Source: Coprococcus sp. OM04-5BH
Lineage (GTDB): Bacteria > Bacillota > Clostridia > Lachnospirales > Lachnospiraceae
Length of the DNA stretch: 64,000 bases
Assembly: GCF_003482105.1 (NCBI RefSeq)
Contig: NZ_QULM01000001.1
Coordinates: 62,001 to 126,000, forward strand
Direction of reading: 5' to 3'
Shown: in pieces, positions 15,113 to 24,202 of the stretch
Position numbering within the stretch: position 1 is the first letter of the stretch
Layout of the letters: each line of letters starts with the position of its first letter
Translations under genes and position numbers: made by a program
The notes under the pieces: model-generated
What the model saw: the letters and a program-made list of their open reading frames with translations, nothing else
What the model was told of the DNA's origin: nothing
The model's database searches: none

Positions 15113-16051
15113 CTACTTCGTAGTCCTTCTTATATTGGACTCAAGCATTTTGTTGTATCCAAGCCAGCCACTCTCGTCCTTGGCGTCAAGGGCTTCCATG
15201 AAGGTCTGGATCTTGGCGTCCGTATTATCTGCAAATGACAATGCCAGTGCCTCTAAAAGTGCCGGCTTCTTCGGTGAGCCATACTCAAGCTCTCCGTGGT
15301 GGGCAAGTATGCAGTGCTCCAGCTCATTTGCAGCCTTGGCAGGGAAATCAGGGATATCCTTGATCCTGTCTCTTATCATCATTGTACCCATGACGATATG
15401 TCCCAGAAGCTGTCCTGCGTCTGTGTAGTCATTCTCAGGGAAGCCTGAAAGCTCATATATCTTGCCTATGTCATGGAGAAGTGCTGCGGTAATGAGCAGA
15501 TCTCTGTTAAGTCTCTTGTAATATGTAGTATAGTAATCGCACATCTTGGCAACTGCCAGTGAGTGCTCAAGAAGTCCGCCGATATATCCGTGATGTATTG
15601 TCTTGGCTGCGGAATGTCTCTTAAACTCCGCCGCGGTCTCCTTGTCATCCACAAAGAAGGACTTAAGAAGAGTCTTGTAATATGAGTGCTCAAGGGAATC
15701 CACCAGCTTAAGAAGATCAGCGAACATCTCGTCAACATCCTTCTTGGTGCATGGCATGTAGTCATCCTGGACGTACTCGCCCTCGTCAGCAATCCTTATC
15801 TTCTTGACATTTAACTGAAGTGCATTGTTAAATGTTGTGATCTGTCCGTCCACTCTCACATAATTCATGCTGTCAAAATGTCCTATGCCGTTGTTCAGTT
15901 CCCATATCTTGGCGTCTATGCTGCCTGTTTTATCCTGAAGCAGAAGTGAATAATATGACTTTCCACTCTTTGTCTTTCCTACTATCTTGTTCTTGCAGAG
16001 GTACACCTCTGATACATTTTCACCATCCTGAAGCTGTTCTATATATCTCAT
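15113..16051 (-). CDS. yhaM: 3'-5' exoribonuclease YhaM
   Basis: This 312-residue cytoplasmic nuclease has an N-terminal OB-fold (about residues 12-95, YSLLLQDKTGSIDAKIWE) and an HD domain with HHGYIGGLLEHSLAVAKMC, the metal motif LLHDIGKI and ILAHHGELEYGSP. That arrangement is diagnostic of YhaM/CbfA-type RNases, which trim mRNA 3' ends. GAAAGG precedes the ATG. The gene leads a pair with rlmCD and is divergent from mutS2 across a 215-base spacer that contains two sets of tandem duplications. Confidence 0.92.
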   Translation of the reverse strand: MRYIEQLQDGENVSEVYLCKNKIVGKTKSGKSYYSLLLQDKTGSIDAKIWELNNGIGHFDSMNYVRVDGQITTFNNALQLNVKKIRIADEGEYVQDDYMPCTKKDVDEMFADLLKLVDSLEHSYYKTLLKSFFVDDKETAAEFKRHSAAKTIHHGYIGGLLEHSLAVAKMCDYYTTYYKRLNRDLLITAALLHDIGKIYELSGFPENDYTDAGQLLGHIVMGTMMIRDRIKDIPDFPAKAANELEHCILAHHGELEYGSPKKPALLEALALSFADNTDAKIQTFMEALDAKDESGWLGYNKMLESNIRRTTK

Positions 16052-16112
16052 GATACTGCCTTTCCTGTCTGTTCATTGGACATTGATTTTCTTTCTCCAT
16101 TTTATACGAAGT

Positions 16113-16152
16113 AACTTAATCTTACAACCTGAAACTTAATCTTACAACCTGA
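16113..16152. repeat. Perfect 20-bp tandem duplication
   Basis: The 20-base unit beginning AACTTAATCTTACAACCTGA occurs twice in a row (16113-16132 and 16133-16152). It lies in the yhaM-mutS2 spacer, just upstream of a TATAAT box at 16184-16189 that probably serves mutS2, although the -35 region is weak. Confidence 0.8.
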
Positions 16153-16205
16153 AAATAATCTTTTATTAATTGCAGAATTGAGCTATAATTAAGTAGATTA
16201 TGCAT

Positions 16206-16275
16206 ATATGTAGAAGAAACAGAAAAGTATTATGAATTATATATGTAGAAGGAACAGAGAAGCATTATGAATTTA
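16206..16275 (+). repeat. 35-bp duplication of the mutS2 translation start region
   Basis: Two imperfect 35-base units (16206-16240 and 16241-16275) each contain TGTAGAAG, CAGA and TTATGAAT. The second copy holds the real mutS2 ribosome binding region and ATG; the first is a duplicate of it with its own ATG at 16232. Confidence 0.7.
16232..16270 (+). CDS. Possible 12-codon upstream reading frame overlapping the mutS2 start
   Basis: The duplicated start region gives an ATG at 16232 that reads MNYICRRNREAL and stops at a TGA overlapping the mutS2 ATG (ATGA). The arrangement would couple translation of this leader peptide to mutS2. The ribosome binding site is weak (AGAAG about 15 bases upstream), much as for mutS2 itself. 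Whether it is translated is not known. Confidence 0.35.
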   Translation: MNYICRRNREAL

Positions 16276-18663
16276 AGAACATTGAGGATCATTGAATACA
16301 ATAAAATAGTTGAAATGCTGACGGAATACGCCGCCTCTCCAATGGCGAAGCGGAAGTGCCAGCGTATAAAGCCGAGAAAAGACATTGTGATGATAGAGGA
16401 ACTTCAGCAGGAAACCAGGGACGCCCTCATGCGTCTCAACAAAAAGGGCAACCTGTCATTTGCAGGGTTGAAAGACATCGGAGCGTCCCTTATGCGTCTT
16501 GAGATGAAGGGCGGCTTAAGCTCAAAGGAGCTTCTTGACATAGCAAGCGTCCTTGACACCACATTGGCAGCAAGACAGTATGACGATTCCGATCCATCAT
16601 CCACCAGCCAGGGAAATGCCGAGGAGATCAATGCCGACTGTCTTCACACAAGATTCGCAGAGCTGGTGCCCCTTGAGCACATAAGCCGTGAGATACACAG
16701 GTGTATCGTCTCTGAAAATGAAATCGCCGACGACGCCTCCACTACCCTTAAGAACATAAGGCGTAACAAGAAGCTTACAAATGACAGACTTCACAACCAG
16801 TTGTCCAAGATGATCTCGGACCAGAACAACCAAACCATGTTCCAGGATAACCTTATCACCATGAGGAACGGACGTTACTGTATCCCTGTCAAGAACGAAT
16901 ACAAGAACAAGTTTCCGGGCATGATACATGACCAATCCTCCAGTGGTTCCACAGTCTTCATTGAACCAATGGCCATAGTGAACATGAACAATGAGCTTAA
17001 GGAGCTGGACAATCAGGAGATCCTTGAAATAGAAAAGATACTTGAAAATCTCTCAGCCATGGCGGCAAGGGATATCGAGTATATCAAATACAACTTTAAC
17101 ACACTGGCGGAGCTGGATTTTATATTTGCCAGGGCGAAATTCGCCAGATCCTATAAGGGCTCCGAGCCAATCTTCAACACCGATGGTATCGTGGATATCA
17201 GGCAGGGACGCCATCCGCTCCTTGACAGGCACACTGTTGTGCCGGTTGATATCAGGCTTGGAGAGGATTACAACCTTCTTATCATAACCGGTCCGAATAC
17301 CGGCGGTAAGACCGTATCCTTAAAGACTCTGGGACTCTTCCAGCTAATGGGGCAGTCGGGACTTCACATACCTGCCCTTGACGGCTCAAGGCTTACGGTG
17401 TTCGACGATGTATTTGCCGATATTGGTGATGAGCAGAGCATTGAACAAAATCTGTCAACCTTCTCATCCCACATGAGCAATATCGTGTATATACTTAACC
17501 ATGTAAATGAGCACTGTCTCTGCCTCTTCGATGAGCTGGGTGGTGGAACGGATCCGGTGGAGGGGGCTGCCCTTGCTATTTCCATATTAAGCCACCTGAA
17601 CAGCATGGGTGTCCGCTGCATGGCAACAACCCACTACAGCGAGCTTAAGACATTTGCCATGTCAACTCCGGGTGTGGAGAATGCAAGCTGCGAATTTGAC
17701 GTAGCGACTCTTATGCCAACCTACAGACTTATGATCGGTGTTCCGGGCAAATCAAATGCATTTGCCATAGCCAAGAAGCTGGGGATTTCCGAGGACATAA
17801 TAAACAACGCCAGGGAAAATATCGACAGCGACACAGTAGACTTTGAATCACTTATTGCTGACCTTGAGCGAAGCAAGGCACAGATTGATAAGGATAAAGA
17901 GGAGATTGAGCGGTTCAAAGAGGAAGCCAGACAACTGACGGAGCGTGCCATGGCCAAGGATTCCGAATTAAGCGAGAAGAAATCCGAGATACTGGCAGCC
18001 GCCAGAGCCGAGGCCGCAGACATCCTTGCAGAGGCCAAGGATATGGCTGACGCTTCCATCAAGAAGTACAATAAATGGGTGAATAACCCTGTTAAGGCCG
18101 ACGCCTCCACCATGGAGAAGGAAAGACAGAAGCTCCGTACCAAGATGGACGAGTACAGCCAGATGTCTAACCAGAAGCGAAAATCACTTAAATCAAATCA
18201 TATTGCTTCTGATTTTAAGATTGGAGATACAGTTCATGTAATAAGCATGGACACAACCGGTGAGATCACTGCACTGGCAGACTCCAAGGGGAATCTCAAG
18301 GTACAGATCGGTATCCTGTCCGCTTCCCTTCCGGTATCGGATCTGGTTATTTTAGATACACCAAAACCTAAGCAAACCAAGGCAACCATCAATAATAAAC
18401 GTGGCATGAACCGGGCACTTAACATTAAACCGGAGATAAATGTTCTGGGAATGACAGTAGCAGAAGCTACATTTGTAGTTGACAAATATCTTGATGACGC
18501 CATGATGGCACATCTCCACAGCGTAAGGATCGTACACGGCAAGGGAACCGGAGCCTTGAGAAAGGGTATACACGACTTCCTCAAGAAGCAGTCCTATGTG
18601 AAATCCTTCAGGCTTGGAGAATTTGGCGAGGGTGACGCCGGTGTTACCATCGTAGAGCTTTAA
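16267..18663 (+). CDS. mutS2: MutS2 family protein
   Basis: This 798-residue protein has the MutS core (lever and clamp, about residues 1-320), an ATPase with Walker A TGPNTGGKT near 343, FDELGGGTDP and TTHYSELK, a long charged coiled coil (about 520-620), and a C-terminal Smr domain. MutS2 suppresses recombination and rescues collided ribosomes by splitting or cleaving. The Smr domain keeps IVHGKGTGALRKGI, but the usual LDLRG motif reads INVLGM, losing the Asp and Arg. Length is typical. It leads into the two-component genes with no terminator between. Confidence 0.92.
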   Translation: MNLRTLRIIEYNKIVEMLTEYAASPMAKRKCQRIKPRKDIVMIEELQQETRDALMRLNKKGNLSFAGLKDIGASLMRLEMKGGLSSKELLDIASVLDTTLAARQYDDSDPSSTSQGNAEEINADCLHTRFAELVPLEHISREIHRCIVSENEIADDASTTLKNIRRNKKLTNDRLHNQLSKMISDQNNQTMFQDNLITMRNGRYCIPVKNEYKNKFPGMIHDQSSSGSTVFIEPMAIVNMNNELKELDNQEILEIEKILENLSAMAARDIEYIKYNFNTLAELDFIFARAKFARSYKGSEPIFNTDGIVDIRQGRHPLLDRHTVVPVDIRLGEDYNLLIITGPNTGGKTVSLKTLGLFQLMGQSGLHIPALDGSRLTVFDDVFADIGDEQSIEQNLSTFSSHMSNIVYILNHVNEHCLCLFDELGGGTDPVEGAALAISILSHLNSMGVRCMATTHYSELKTFAMSTPGVENASCEFDVATLMPTYRLMIGVPGKSNAFAIAKKLGISEDIINNARENIDSDTVDFESLIADLERSKAQIDKDKEEIERFKEEARQLTERAMAKDSELSEKKSEILAAARAEAADILAEAKDMADASIKKYNKWVNNPVKADASTMEKERQKLRTKMDEYSQMSNQKRKSLKSNHIASDFKIGDTVHVISMDTTGEITALADSKGNLKVQIGILSASLPVSDLVILDTPKPKQTKATINNKRGMNRALNIKPEINVLGMTVAEATFVVDKYLDDAMMAHLHSVRIVHGKGTGALRKGIHDFLKKQSYVKSFRLGEFGEGDAGVTIVEL

Positions 18664-18725
18664 AAGACACCGGCATATTGTATATGAAGATAGTGTCCGG
18701 ATATAACTAATAAAGGAGGCCTTGT

Positions 18726-19442
18726 ATGGACAGAAAACGAATACTCATCGTTGACGATGATGAAAATATAGCAGAGCTTATCTCCCTCTATCTTAATAAG
18801 GAGTGCTATGACACAGATATTGCAGGTGACGGAGAAACTGCACTGAAGCTGTTTAACGAATTTAAACCGAACCTCATTCTCTTAGATGTAATGCTTCCGG
18901 GAATGGACGGTTATCAGATATGCACCGAGATCAGAAAGAATTCAAATGTACCCATAATCATGCTGTCTGCCAAGGGTGAGGTATTTGACAAAGTGCTGGG
19001 GCTTAAGATAGGCGCCGACGACTACATCGTGAAGCCATTTGACTCCAATGAACTGGTGGCAAGGGTTGGAGCACTGCTCCGCCGCTGCTCTACCCTGGAG
19101 GAGACATCTCCTAAACCTGAGAAAGTTCAAGCCGACCATGTGGGAACCTATGTTGAGTACGACAACCTTATTGTAAATATTTCAAACTACACGGTAACCT
19201 TTGAGGGCAGAAACCTTGAAATGCCGCCGAAGGAGCTGGAACTGCTGTATTTCCTTGCCAGCAGGCCAAATCAGGTATTTACAAGGGAGCAGATCTTGGA
19301 CAAATTATGGCAGTATGAATATGTAGGCGATACCCGTACCGTTGACGTGCACATAAAGCGTCTCCGCGAGAAGCTCACAGACAAATACAACTGGTCCATC
19401 TTCACCGTATGGGGAATCGGATACAAATTCGAAGTTAAATAA
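18726..19442 (+). CDS. OmpR/PhoB-family response regulator
   Basis: This 238-residue regulator has a receiver domain (RILIVDDDENIAELI, phosphoacceptor in LILLDVMLPGMDGY, LSAKGE and VLGLKIGADDYIVKPF) and a C-terminal winged helix (MPPKELELLYFLASRP, REQILDKLW, TRTVDVHIKRLREKL). AAAGGAGG lies 6 bases before the ATG. It starts 62 bases after mutS2 and 26 bases before the kinase gene, so it is cotranscribed with its partner. The signal and target genes are not evident. Confidence 0.92.
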   Translation: MDRKRILIVDDDENIAELISLYLNKECYDTDIAGDGETALKLFNEFKPNLILLDVMLPGMDGYQICTEIRKNSNVPIIMLSAKGEVFDKVLGLKIGADDYIVKPFDSNELVARVGALLRRCSTLEETSPKPEKVQADHVGTYVEYDNLIVNISNYTVTFEGRNLEMPPKELELLYFLASRPNQVFTREQILDKLWQYEYVGDTRTVDVHIKRLREKLTDKYNWSIFTVWGIGYKFEVK

Positions 19443-19468
19443 TTATAATTACAAGGTGATGAATGTAA

Positions 19469-20992
19469 ATGAAGAAATCATTATTTGACAAGATCATTGT
19501 GGGATTTGTTTTCCTGGTATTACTTATCTTCTCCGCACTGATATTTGTCACCATCAATACCACAAAAAGACAGATAATGACCGAAACCTCAACAAGGCTT
19601 GAATATGAGTGTTCACTCATGGCAGAGCATTCTGTGGCACCTTATGTTACAGGGAGTATAGATTCTACCCAGTTCTACAGCCAGCTGAACAATGCCGCAG
19701 CCTTCATAGGTGCATCAATCTGGTATATAGATCAGGATAACCACATACTTACCACCCAGGGACCCCTTGAATGTAAGCTGAACTCCCAGGATATCTCAAG
19801 CTATCTGGACAACAAATACCTGAGACAGAAATTCACTCTTAATGGTGATTTCTCAGGCTGCTTTAACACCACTGTACTTTCAGTGGGAGTTCCGGTGTAC
19901 ATTGACGATGTGTATTCGGGAATGCTGATCATCCACTCCCCTATTTCATATGTGGACGAGATAAGCAGCCACATCTTAAGCTCATCCTACATGCCATTTG
20001 TAGTTCTGGTTTTCCTGGCATTGGTTGCCCTTATGATCATAAGCAACAGTGTACTTAAGCCTATGAACGAGATCATTGCCACCTCCAAGCAATATGCAAA
20101 CGGTAATTTCAATGCCCGCGTAAATGTCAATACCAACAACGAATTTGGCGAGTTAGCAAGATATATGGAGGAAATGGCTGACGAGCTTAGTCGTTCAAAT
20201 GAGTACAGGAAATCATTTATCTCTAATATATCCCACGATTTCAGATCACCTCTGACTTCCATAAAGGGATATATCCAGGCAATGCTTGACGGCACTATAC
20301 CTCTTGAGAAGCACGAAAAGTATCTCACCATAGTTTTAAACGAATCCCAGAGACTTACCAAGCTGACTCAGGGACTCCTTGAGCTTAATAATTTCGATTC
20401 ATTTGACCTGCAGCTTGATAAATCGAACTTTGATATCAAGAGCATAATTACGCCGACTATTAACACCTTTGAAGGCAGATGTCAGGATAAGGGCATATAC
20501 CTCCACAGTATCTTCCTTACAGACAATACCATGGTGTATGCTGACAGAACAAAGATCCAGCAGGTTATATACAATCTGGTGGACAATGCCATTAAATTCA
20601 CCCCGGAGGGACGTTCCATCACGGTTCAGGTCACGGAGAAAAATGATAAGATATACACAAGTGTAAAGGATGAGGGTGTGGGAATACCTAAGGAGTCTTT
20701 AAAGAAGGTCTTCGACAGATTTTACAAGACCGATCCAAGCCGTGGCAAGGATAAGACCGGTACAGGTCTCGGTCTTGCCATAACAAAGGAGATCATCAAG
20801 GCTCACGGCGAGCACATTACCCTTACCTCTGAGATGGGGGAAGGAAGTGAATTTATCTTCTCATTGCCTAAGCAGAAGGATATGGTCGTGCCGATAAAGC
20901 CTGTCCACATAAAAAAGGAGCACCAGGAACCATCCACTGCGGATACCCAGAGCTCCGAAAATCACAGCAAATTTAAGATAAAGCAGAATTAA
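19469..20992 (+). CDS. Sensor histidine kinase, partner of the upstream regulator
   Basis: This 507-residue membrane kinase has TM1 at about 9-29, an extracellular sensor domain of about 140 residues, TM2 around 172-192, a HAMP linker (KPMNEIIATSKQYANG), HisKA with ISNISHDFRSPLTSIKGY, and HATPase with NLVDNAIKFTPEG, VKDEGVGI and GTGLGLAI. The C-terminal 40 residues are polar and probably disordered. Architecture resembles PhoR/ResE/WalK kinases; without PAS domains it is shorter than WalK. Convergent with trmL, only 14 bases apart and with no terminator seen. Confidence 0.92.
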   Translation: MKKSLFDKIIVGFVFLVLLIFSALIFVTINTTKRQIMTETSTRLEYECSLMAEHSVAPYVTGSIDSTQFYSQLNNAAAFIGASIWYIDQDNHILTTQGPLECKLNSQDISSYLDNKYLRQKFTLNGDFSGCFNTTVLSVGVPVYIDDVYSGMLIIHSPISYVDEISSHILSSSYMPFVVLVFLALVALMIISNSVLKPMNEIIATSKQYANGNFNARVNVNTNNEFGELARYMEEMADELSRSNEYRKSFISNISHDFRSPLTSIKGYIQAMLDGTIPLEKHEKYLTIVLNESQRLTKLTQGLLELNNFDSFDLQLDKSNFDIKSIITPTINTFEGRCQDKGIYLHSIFLTDNTMVYADRTKIQQVIYNLVDNAIKFTPEGRSITVQVTEKNDKIYTSVKDEGVGIPKESLKKVFDRFYKTDPSRGKDKTGTGLGLAITKEIIKAHGEHITLTSEMGEGSEFIFSLPKQKDMVVPIKPVHIKKEHQEPSTADTQSSENHSKFKIKQN

Positions 20993-21006
20993 TGAATCAA
21001 TGTAAA

Positions 21007-21498
21007 TTACCACTCATACCTATGTAGCTGTCCCTGTGTTTCAAGTCCTTTGAAATCATGCTGCCTTAATGCCTCGTACAGGACAATGGCAACGGAATTT
21101 GACAGGTTTAAGGAACGTATCTCAGGGTACATAGGTATTCTTACTGCTGTGTCCTTGTAATCAAGTAATATTTCCTCAGGTATCCCGGCACTTTCCTTGC
21201 CGAACATTATGAAGCAGTCCTCTTCATAATTCACATCCGTGTACTTCTGCTTAGATTTTGTTGTTGCCATATATATCCTGGCACCTGGATTTTTAGCAAG
21301 GAAATCATTGAAGTCGTCGTAAACTGTCACATCAAGCTTATCCCAATAATCCATTCCGGCACGTTTCAGGTGCTTCTCATCTATCTGAAAGCCCAGCGGC
21401 TCTATCAAGTGGAGCTTCACTCCTGTTGCCACACAGGTTCTTCCGATATTTCCTGTATTTCCGGGAATCTCCGGTTCATGTAATACAATGTTTATCAT
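21007..21498 (-). CDS. trmL: tRNA (cytidine(34)-2'-O)-methyltransferase TrmL
   Basis: This 163-residue SPOUT methyltransferase modifies the wobble 2'-hydroxyl of leucine tRNAs. Family motifs are NIVLHEPEIPGNTGNIGRTC at the N-terminus, FGKESAGIPEEIL in the middle and the knot sequence IRSLNLSNSVAIVLYEALRQ. The length is standard. AAAGGACGG precedes the ATG. It stands alone; the 152-base gap upstream contains a solo copy of the palindromic motif found in tandem at 52.9 kb. Confidence 0.93.
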   Translation of the reverse strand: MINIVLHEPEIPGNTGNIGRTCVATGVKLHLIEPLGFQIDEKHLKRAGMDYWDKLDVTVYDDFNDFLAKNPGARIYMATTKSKQKYTDVNYEEDCFIMFGKESAGIPEEILLDYKDTAVRIPMYPEIRSLNLSNSVAIVLYEALRQHDFKGLETQGQLHRYEW

Positions 21499-21544
21499 AT
21501 GTCCGTCCTTTCTTTATTGGCACGGCTCACAAAGTAATGTCGTG

Positions 21545-21573
21545 CTATTTCTTGTAATGATGTCTGCGACATC
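21545..21573 (-). repeat. Solo copy of a palindromic motif shared with the 52.9-kb repeats
   Basis: Read on the minus strand this is GATGTC-GCA-GACATC followed by ATTACAAGAAATAG. The same palindrome and trailing bases occur in each unit at 52851-53120 (GATGTC-NNN-GACATC then GTTACAAGAAATAG). It lies between trmL and the AIR-synthase-like gene, next to a separate hairpin CAGCCTTG/CAAGGCTG. It suggests a dispersed element rather than chance. Confidence 0.6.
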
Positions 21574-21650
21574 TCTTTCATATGCTATTTGACACTATCC
21601 CGAACATCAGCCTTGTTTCAAGGCTGCGTTATTTATAATATTGAAATTCT

Positions 21651-22625
21651 TTAACCTCTCGGAGTAAGGAATCGTCTCTCTCCGTCATGGGATACGGTAC
21701 GGTCATGTCCGTCTGTCACCTTTCCGATCACCGCTGCCTCATAGCCTGCTTCATACAGTCTGTCGGAAAGTATCTGCCCATTATTTGTTATGAATAACGC
21801 GGCACCGGTTCCGTCTATCAGATATGGATTTACCCCTGCAAATTCACATACCTCTATGGTCTCCTGCACGATTGGTATGTGGTCGTGGCTTATATCTATG
21901 CCTATATTTAAGGAGTCCGCCATGTCCCACAGAGCACAGTATACTCCACCGGAGCCTACATTATAGCCATATACCGCACCACATTCATATGCGATATCCG
22001 GTTCTGTCTTAAGTGCAAACATATCCTCAAGCTTAAATATATTGTCTATGTAGCTTCTGCTGTATCTTTCATATAATCCGGCTCTATGTTCATAGGCAAG
22101 CTGCACGGAGCCAAGACATCCGGCATTTCCCGACATGACAATATCCATACCGGCAGCAACCTTATTTCCATTGTTTGTCTTCCCATTCAAGGCCATAAAA
22201 GACTTACCATCAAAGATCCCATACATGGTAAATGTCATCACCGGCTCAGTCACGGCACTTACGATCTGGGTGTGTCCCGAGATCACATCGACACTGTATG
22301 CCTCTCCCATGTCAGACAGTTCCATTATCATATGCTTAAGGGTCTGCTCATCCCTTTCCGGCATGAGGATGGTATCACTTACCGCCACTGGAACAGCACC
22401 GCTTATCCTTACGTTGTTGTATGCCTTTATGAAGCCCGTGCGGACAAGCCCCATACCGTCATTCACCCCTGCCGCCTCAGACACCACCAGGGAATTTTTA
22501 TCCTGAAAAAACCGGGCATAGTTTCTACCTATCCCGGCTTTCCCGCAACCGCTGAATCTGGTGTTCCTTATATTCTTCATTACGGAACGCTTTATCTGAA
22601 CCTCGCCAAATCTATCCATATCCAT
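21651..22625 (-). CDS. AIR synthase/HypE-like (PurM superfamily) protein
   Basis: This 324-residue protein resembles the PurM/HypE/ThiL/SelD fold: KNSLVVSEAAGVNDGM at the N-terminal half, ISGAVPVAVSDTILMP, VDVISGHTQIVSAV and a C-terminal domain with MADSLNIGIDISHDHIPIV and NPYLIDGTGAALFI. Members make activated phosphate intermediates with ATP. No hydrogenase genes are near, so a true HypE role is unlikely; it looks like a stand-alone Lachnospiraceae paralogue. The ATG at 22625 follows AAAGGTGA by 6 bases. Substrate unknown. Confidence 0.7.
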   Translation of the reverse strand: MDMDRFGEVQIKRSVMKNIRNTRFSGCGKAGIGRNYARFFQDKNSLVVSEAAGVNDGMGLVRTGFIKAYNNVRISGAVPVAVSDTILMPERDEQTLKHMIMELSDMGEAYSVDVISGHTQIVSAVTEPVMTFTMYGIFDGKSFMALNGKTNNGNKVAAGMDIVMSGNAGCLGSVQLAYEHRAGLYERYSRSYIDNIFKLEDMFALKTEPDIAYECGAVYGYNVGSGGVYCALWDMADSLNIGIDISHDHIPIVQETIEVCEFAGVNPYLIDGTGAALFITNNGQILSDRLYEAGYEAAVIGKVTDGHDRTVSHDGERRFLTPRG

Positions 22626-22642
22626 CAACTGTCACCTTTAAA

Positions 22643-22747
22643 TTAGAATGCAGTAACTACGATGGTAATAACCATTGCAAATACCAGCACTCCAACAATT
22701 ATTCTTGACGCAAACTTCTTTCCCTTTGCACTACTTAAATCTATCAT
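22643..22747 (-). CDS. 34-residue single-pass membrane protein
   Basis: The frame reads MIDLSSAKGKKFASRI followed by a hydrophobic helix (IVGVLVFAMVITIVVTAF) to the C-terminus. AAGGAG lies 7 bases before the chosen ATG at 22747; an ATG two codons earlier would be too close. The positive cluster KGKK before the helix predicts a cytoplasmic N-terminus. Its stop codon is 17 bases from the start of the AIR-synthase-like gene, which suggests joint expression. Short proteins like this (DUF4044-like in shape) are often missed by annotation; function unknown. Confidence 0.6.
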   Translation of the reverse strand: MIDLSSAKGKKFASRIIVGVLVFAMVITIVVTAF

Positions 22748-22781
22748 TTTCATTCTCCTTCCATATAAAACCTAATCCTGC

Positions 22782-24089
22782 TTACTTCTGCTTTCCAAGC
22801 AGATAGTATATAAACTGCTGGGCTGTTCTTCCGGATATACCGCCATGGGAAAGCTCCCATTTATTTGCCTCGGCAGTAAGCTCCTTCTCGTCCATGTCTA
22901 TACCTGAACGTCTTGCCAGCTTAACAACTATGTCGAAATACTCCTTCTGTGAAGGTCTTGAGTAGTTTATTGTAACACCAAACCTGTTCACCAGTGACAG
23001 CTTCTCCTGAATGGTATCGCTGGTGTGCATACCGTTTCTGTTCTCAACATCACTTCTGTCATTCCAGCTCTCCTTAATGAGATGACGTCTGTTTGATGTG
23101 GCATATATAAGTACGTTGTCAGGCTTTATCTCAAGACCGCCCTCGATGACCGCTTTCAGGTACTTGTACTCGATCTCAAAATCCTCAAATGAAAGGTCGT
23201 CCATATATATAACGAACTTGTAATTCCTGTTCTTCACCAGTGAGATAACCTCTGACAGATCCTTAAACTGGTGCTTGTATATCTCAATGGTTCGAAGGCC
23301 TCTGTCGTAGTACTCATTTACAATAGCCTTGATGGTAGTGGACTTTCCTGTACCACTGTCACCGAACAGCAATGCATTGTTGGCTTTCTTGCCATCTACA
23401 AATGCCTCTGTGTTGTCAACTATCTTCTGCTTCTGGATCTCATAGCCTATAAGATCATCAAGCCTTACATCCTCAGTGTTGTTTATAGGAATGAACTTAA
23501 GCTTGTTGTTCTCATCCCTTGCAATTCTGAATGCCTTGTTAAGACCGAACATTCCGACGCCGTATGCCTTGTAGAACTCAGTTACGATGTTGAAGATATC
23601 ATCTTCATCTGCGGCTTCCTCAATGGCACGGCTGATCTTCTGTACCTTGTCGCTGACATTCTTGTTGTACATCTGCTCCTTCTTGCCTATAGCCTTATAA
23701 TTTGTAATTACCGAGAAACAATCTATGCCCAGCTCCTTCTCAATTGTGCTGAAATCATAATCAAATAAATTCTTGAACACCTTGAAGTCGCTCTTGGCAA
23801 AGGTATTTACTGTTCCATCGTTTGCGCCTACCTTCTCACAGGTCATGCTGAAGGAATTTTCATTTGTGATAAGTACAAATGCCAGATAATTGTGCCAGAG
23901 ATTGGTGTCAAAACCATAGCTTGTAGCAAGATCCAGCAGTCTCTTGATCTGATCGTAGATCCTTCTCACCAGCTCCTCCTTGGCATAATCGCCATGATCG
24001 AAATCCTCAAAGATCTTTGATAACTTAAGGAGTATGCTGTCCTCCCCAAGATCCCGGTACAATACCAGCTTTGCTATGTCCTTATACAT
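22782..24089 (-). CDS. DUF815-family AAA ATPase
   Basis: This 435-residue cytoplasmic protein has a helical N-terminal half (about 1-200) and an AAA core: Walker [13 protein letters not shown] near 245, Walker [14 protein letters not shown], and [12 protein letters not shown] as the sensor region. This matches DUF815 proteins, AAA+ ATPases of unknown role that are common in Firmicutes and proteobacteria. Length is typical of the Clostridial type. It precedes the small membrane protein and AIR-synthase-like gene on the same strand. The substrate is not known. Confidence 0.85.
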   Translation of the reverse strand: MYKDIAKLVLYRDLGEDSILLKLSKIFEDFDHGDYAKEELVRRIYDQIKRLLDLATSYGFDTNLWHNYLAFVLITNENSFSMTCEKVGANDGTVNTFAKSDFKVFKNLFDYDFSTIEKELGIDCFSVITNYKAIGKKEQMYNKNVSDKVQKISRAIEEAADEDDIFNIVTEFYKAYGVGMFGLNKAFRIARDENNKLKFIPINNTEDVRLDDLIGYEIQKQKIVDNTEAFVDGKKANNALLFGDSGTGKSTTIKAIVNEYYDRGLRTIEIYKHQFKDLSEVISLVKNRNYKFVIYMDDLSFEDFEIEYKYLKAVIEGGLEIKPDNVLIYATSNRRHLIKESWNDRSDVENRNGMHTSDTIQEKLSLVNRFGVTINYSRPSQKEYFDIVVKLARRSGIDMDEKELTAEANKWELSHGGISGRTAQQFIYYLLGKQK

Positions 24090-24202
24090 TTAAAATCACC
24101 TTTTTTCTTTATATTTTGTCATTTGGTATTTATATGACTTATTATCAATTTTGTTATTTACTCCGGTATGTTTTATTTATACCCGGTTTTATCCGTATAT
24201 CC

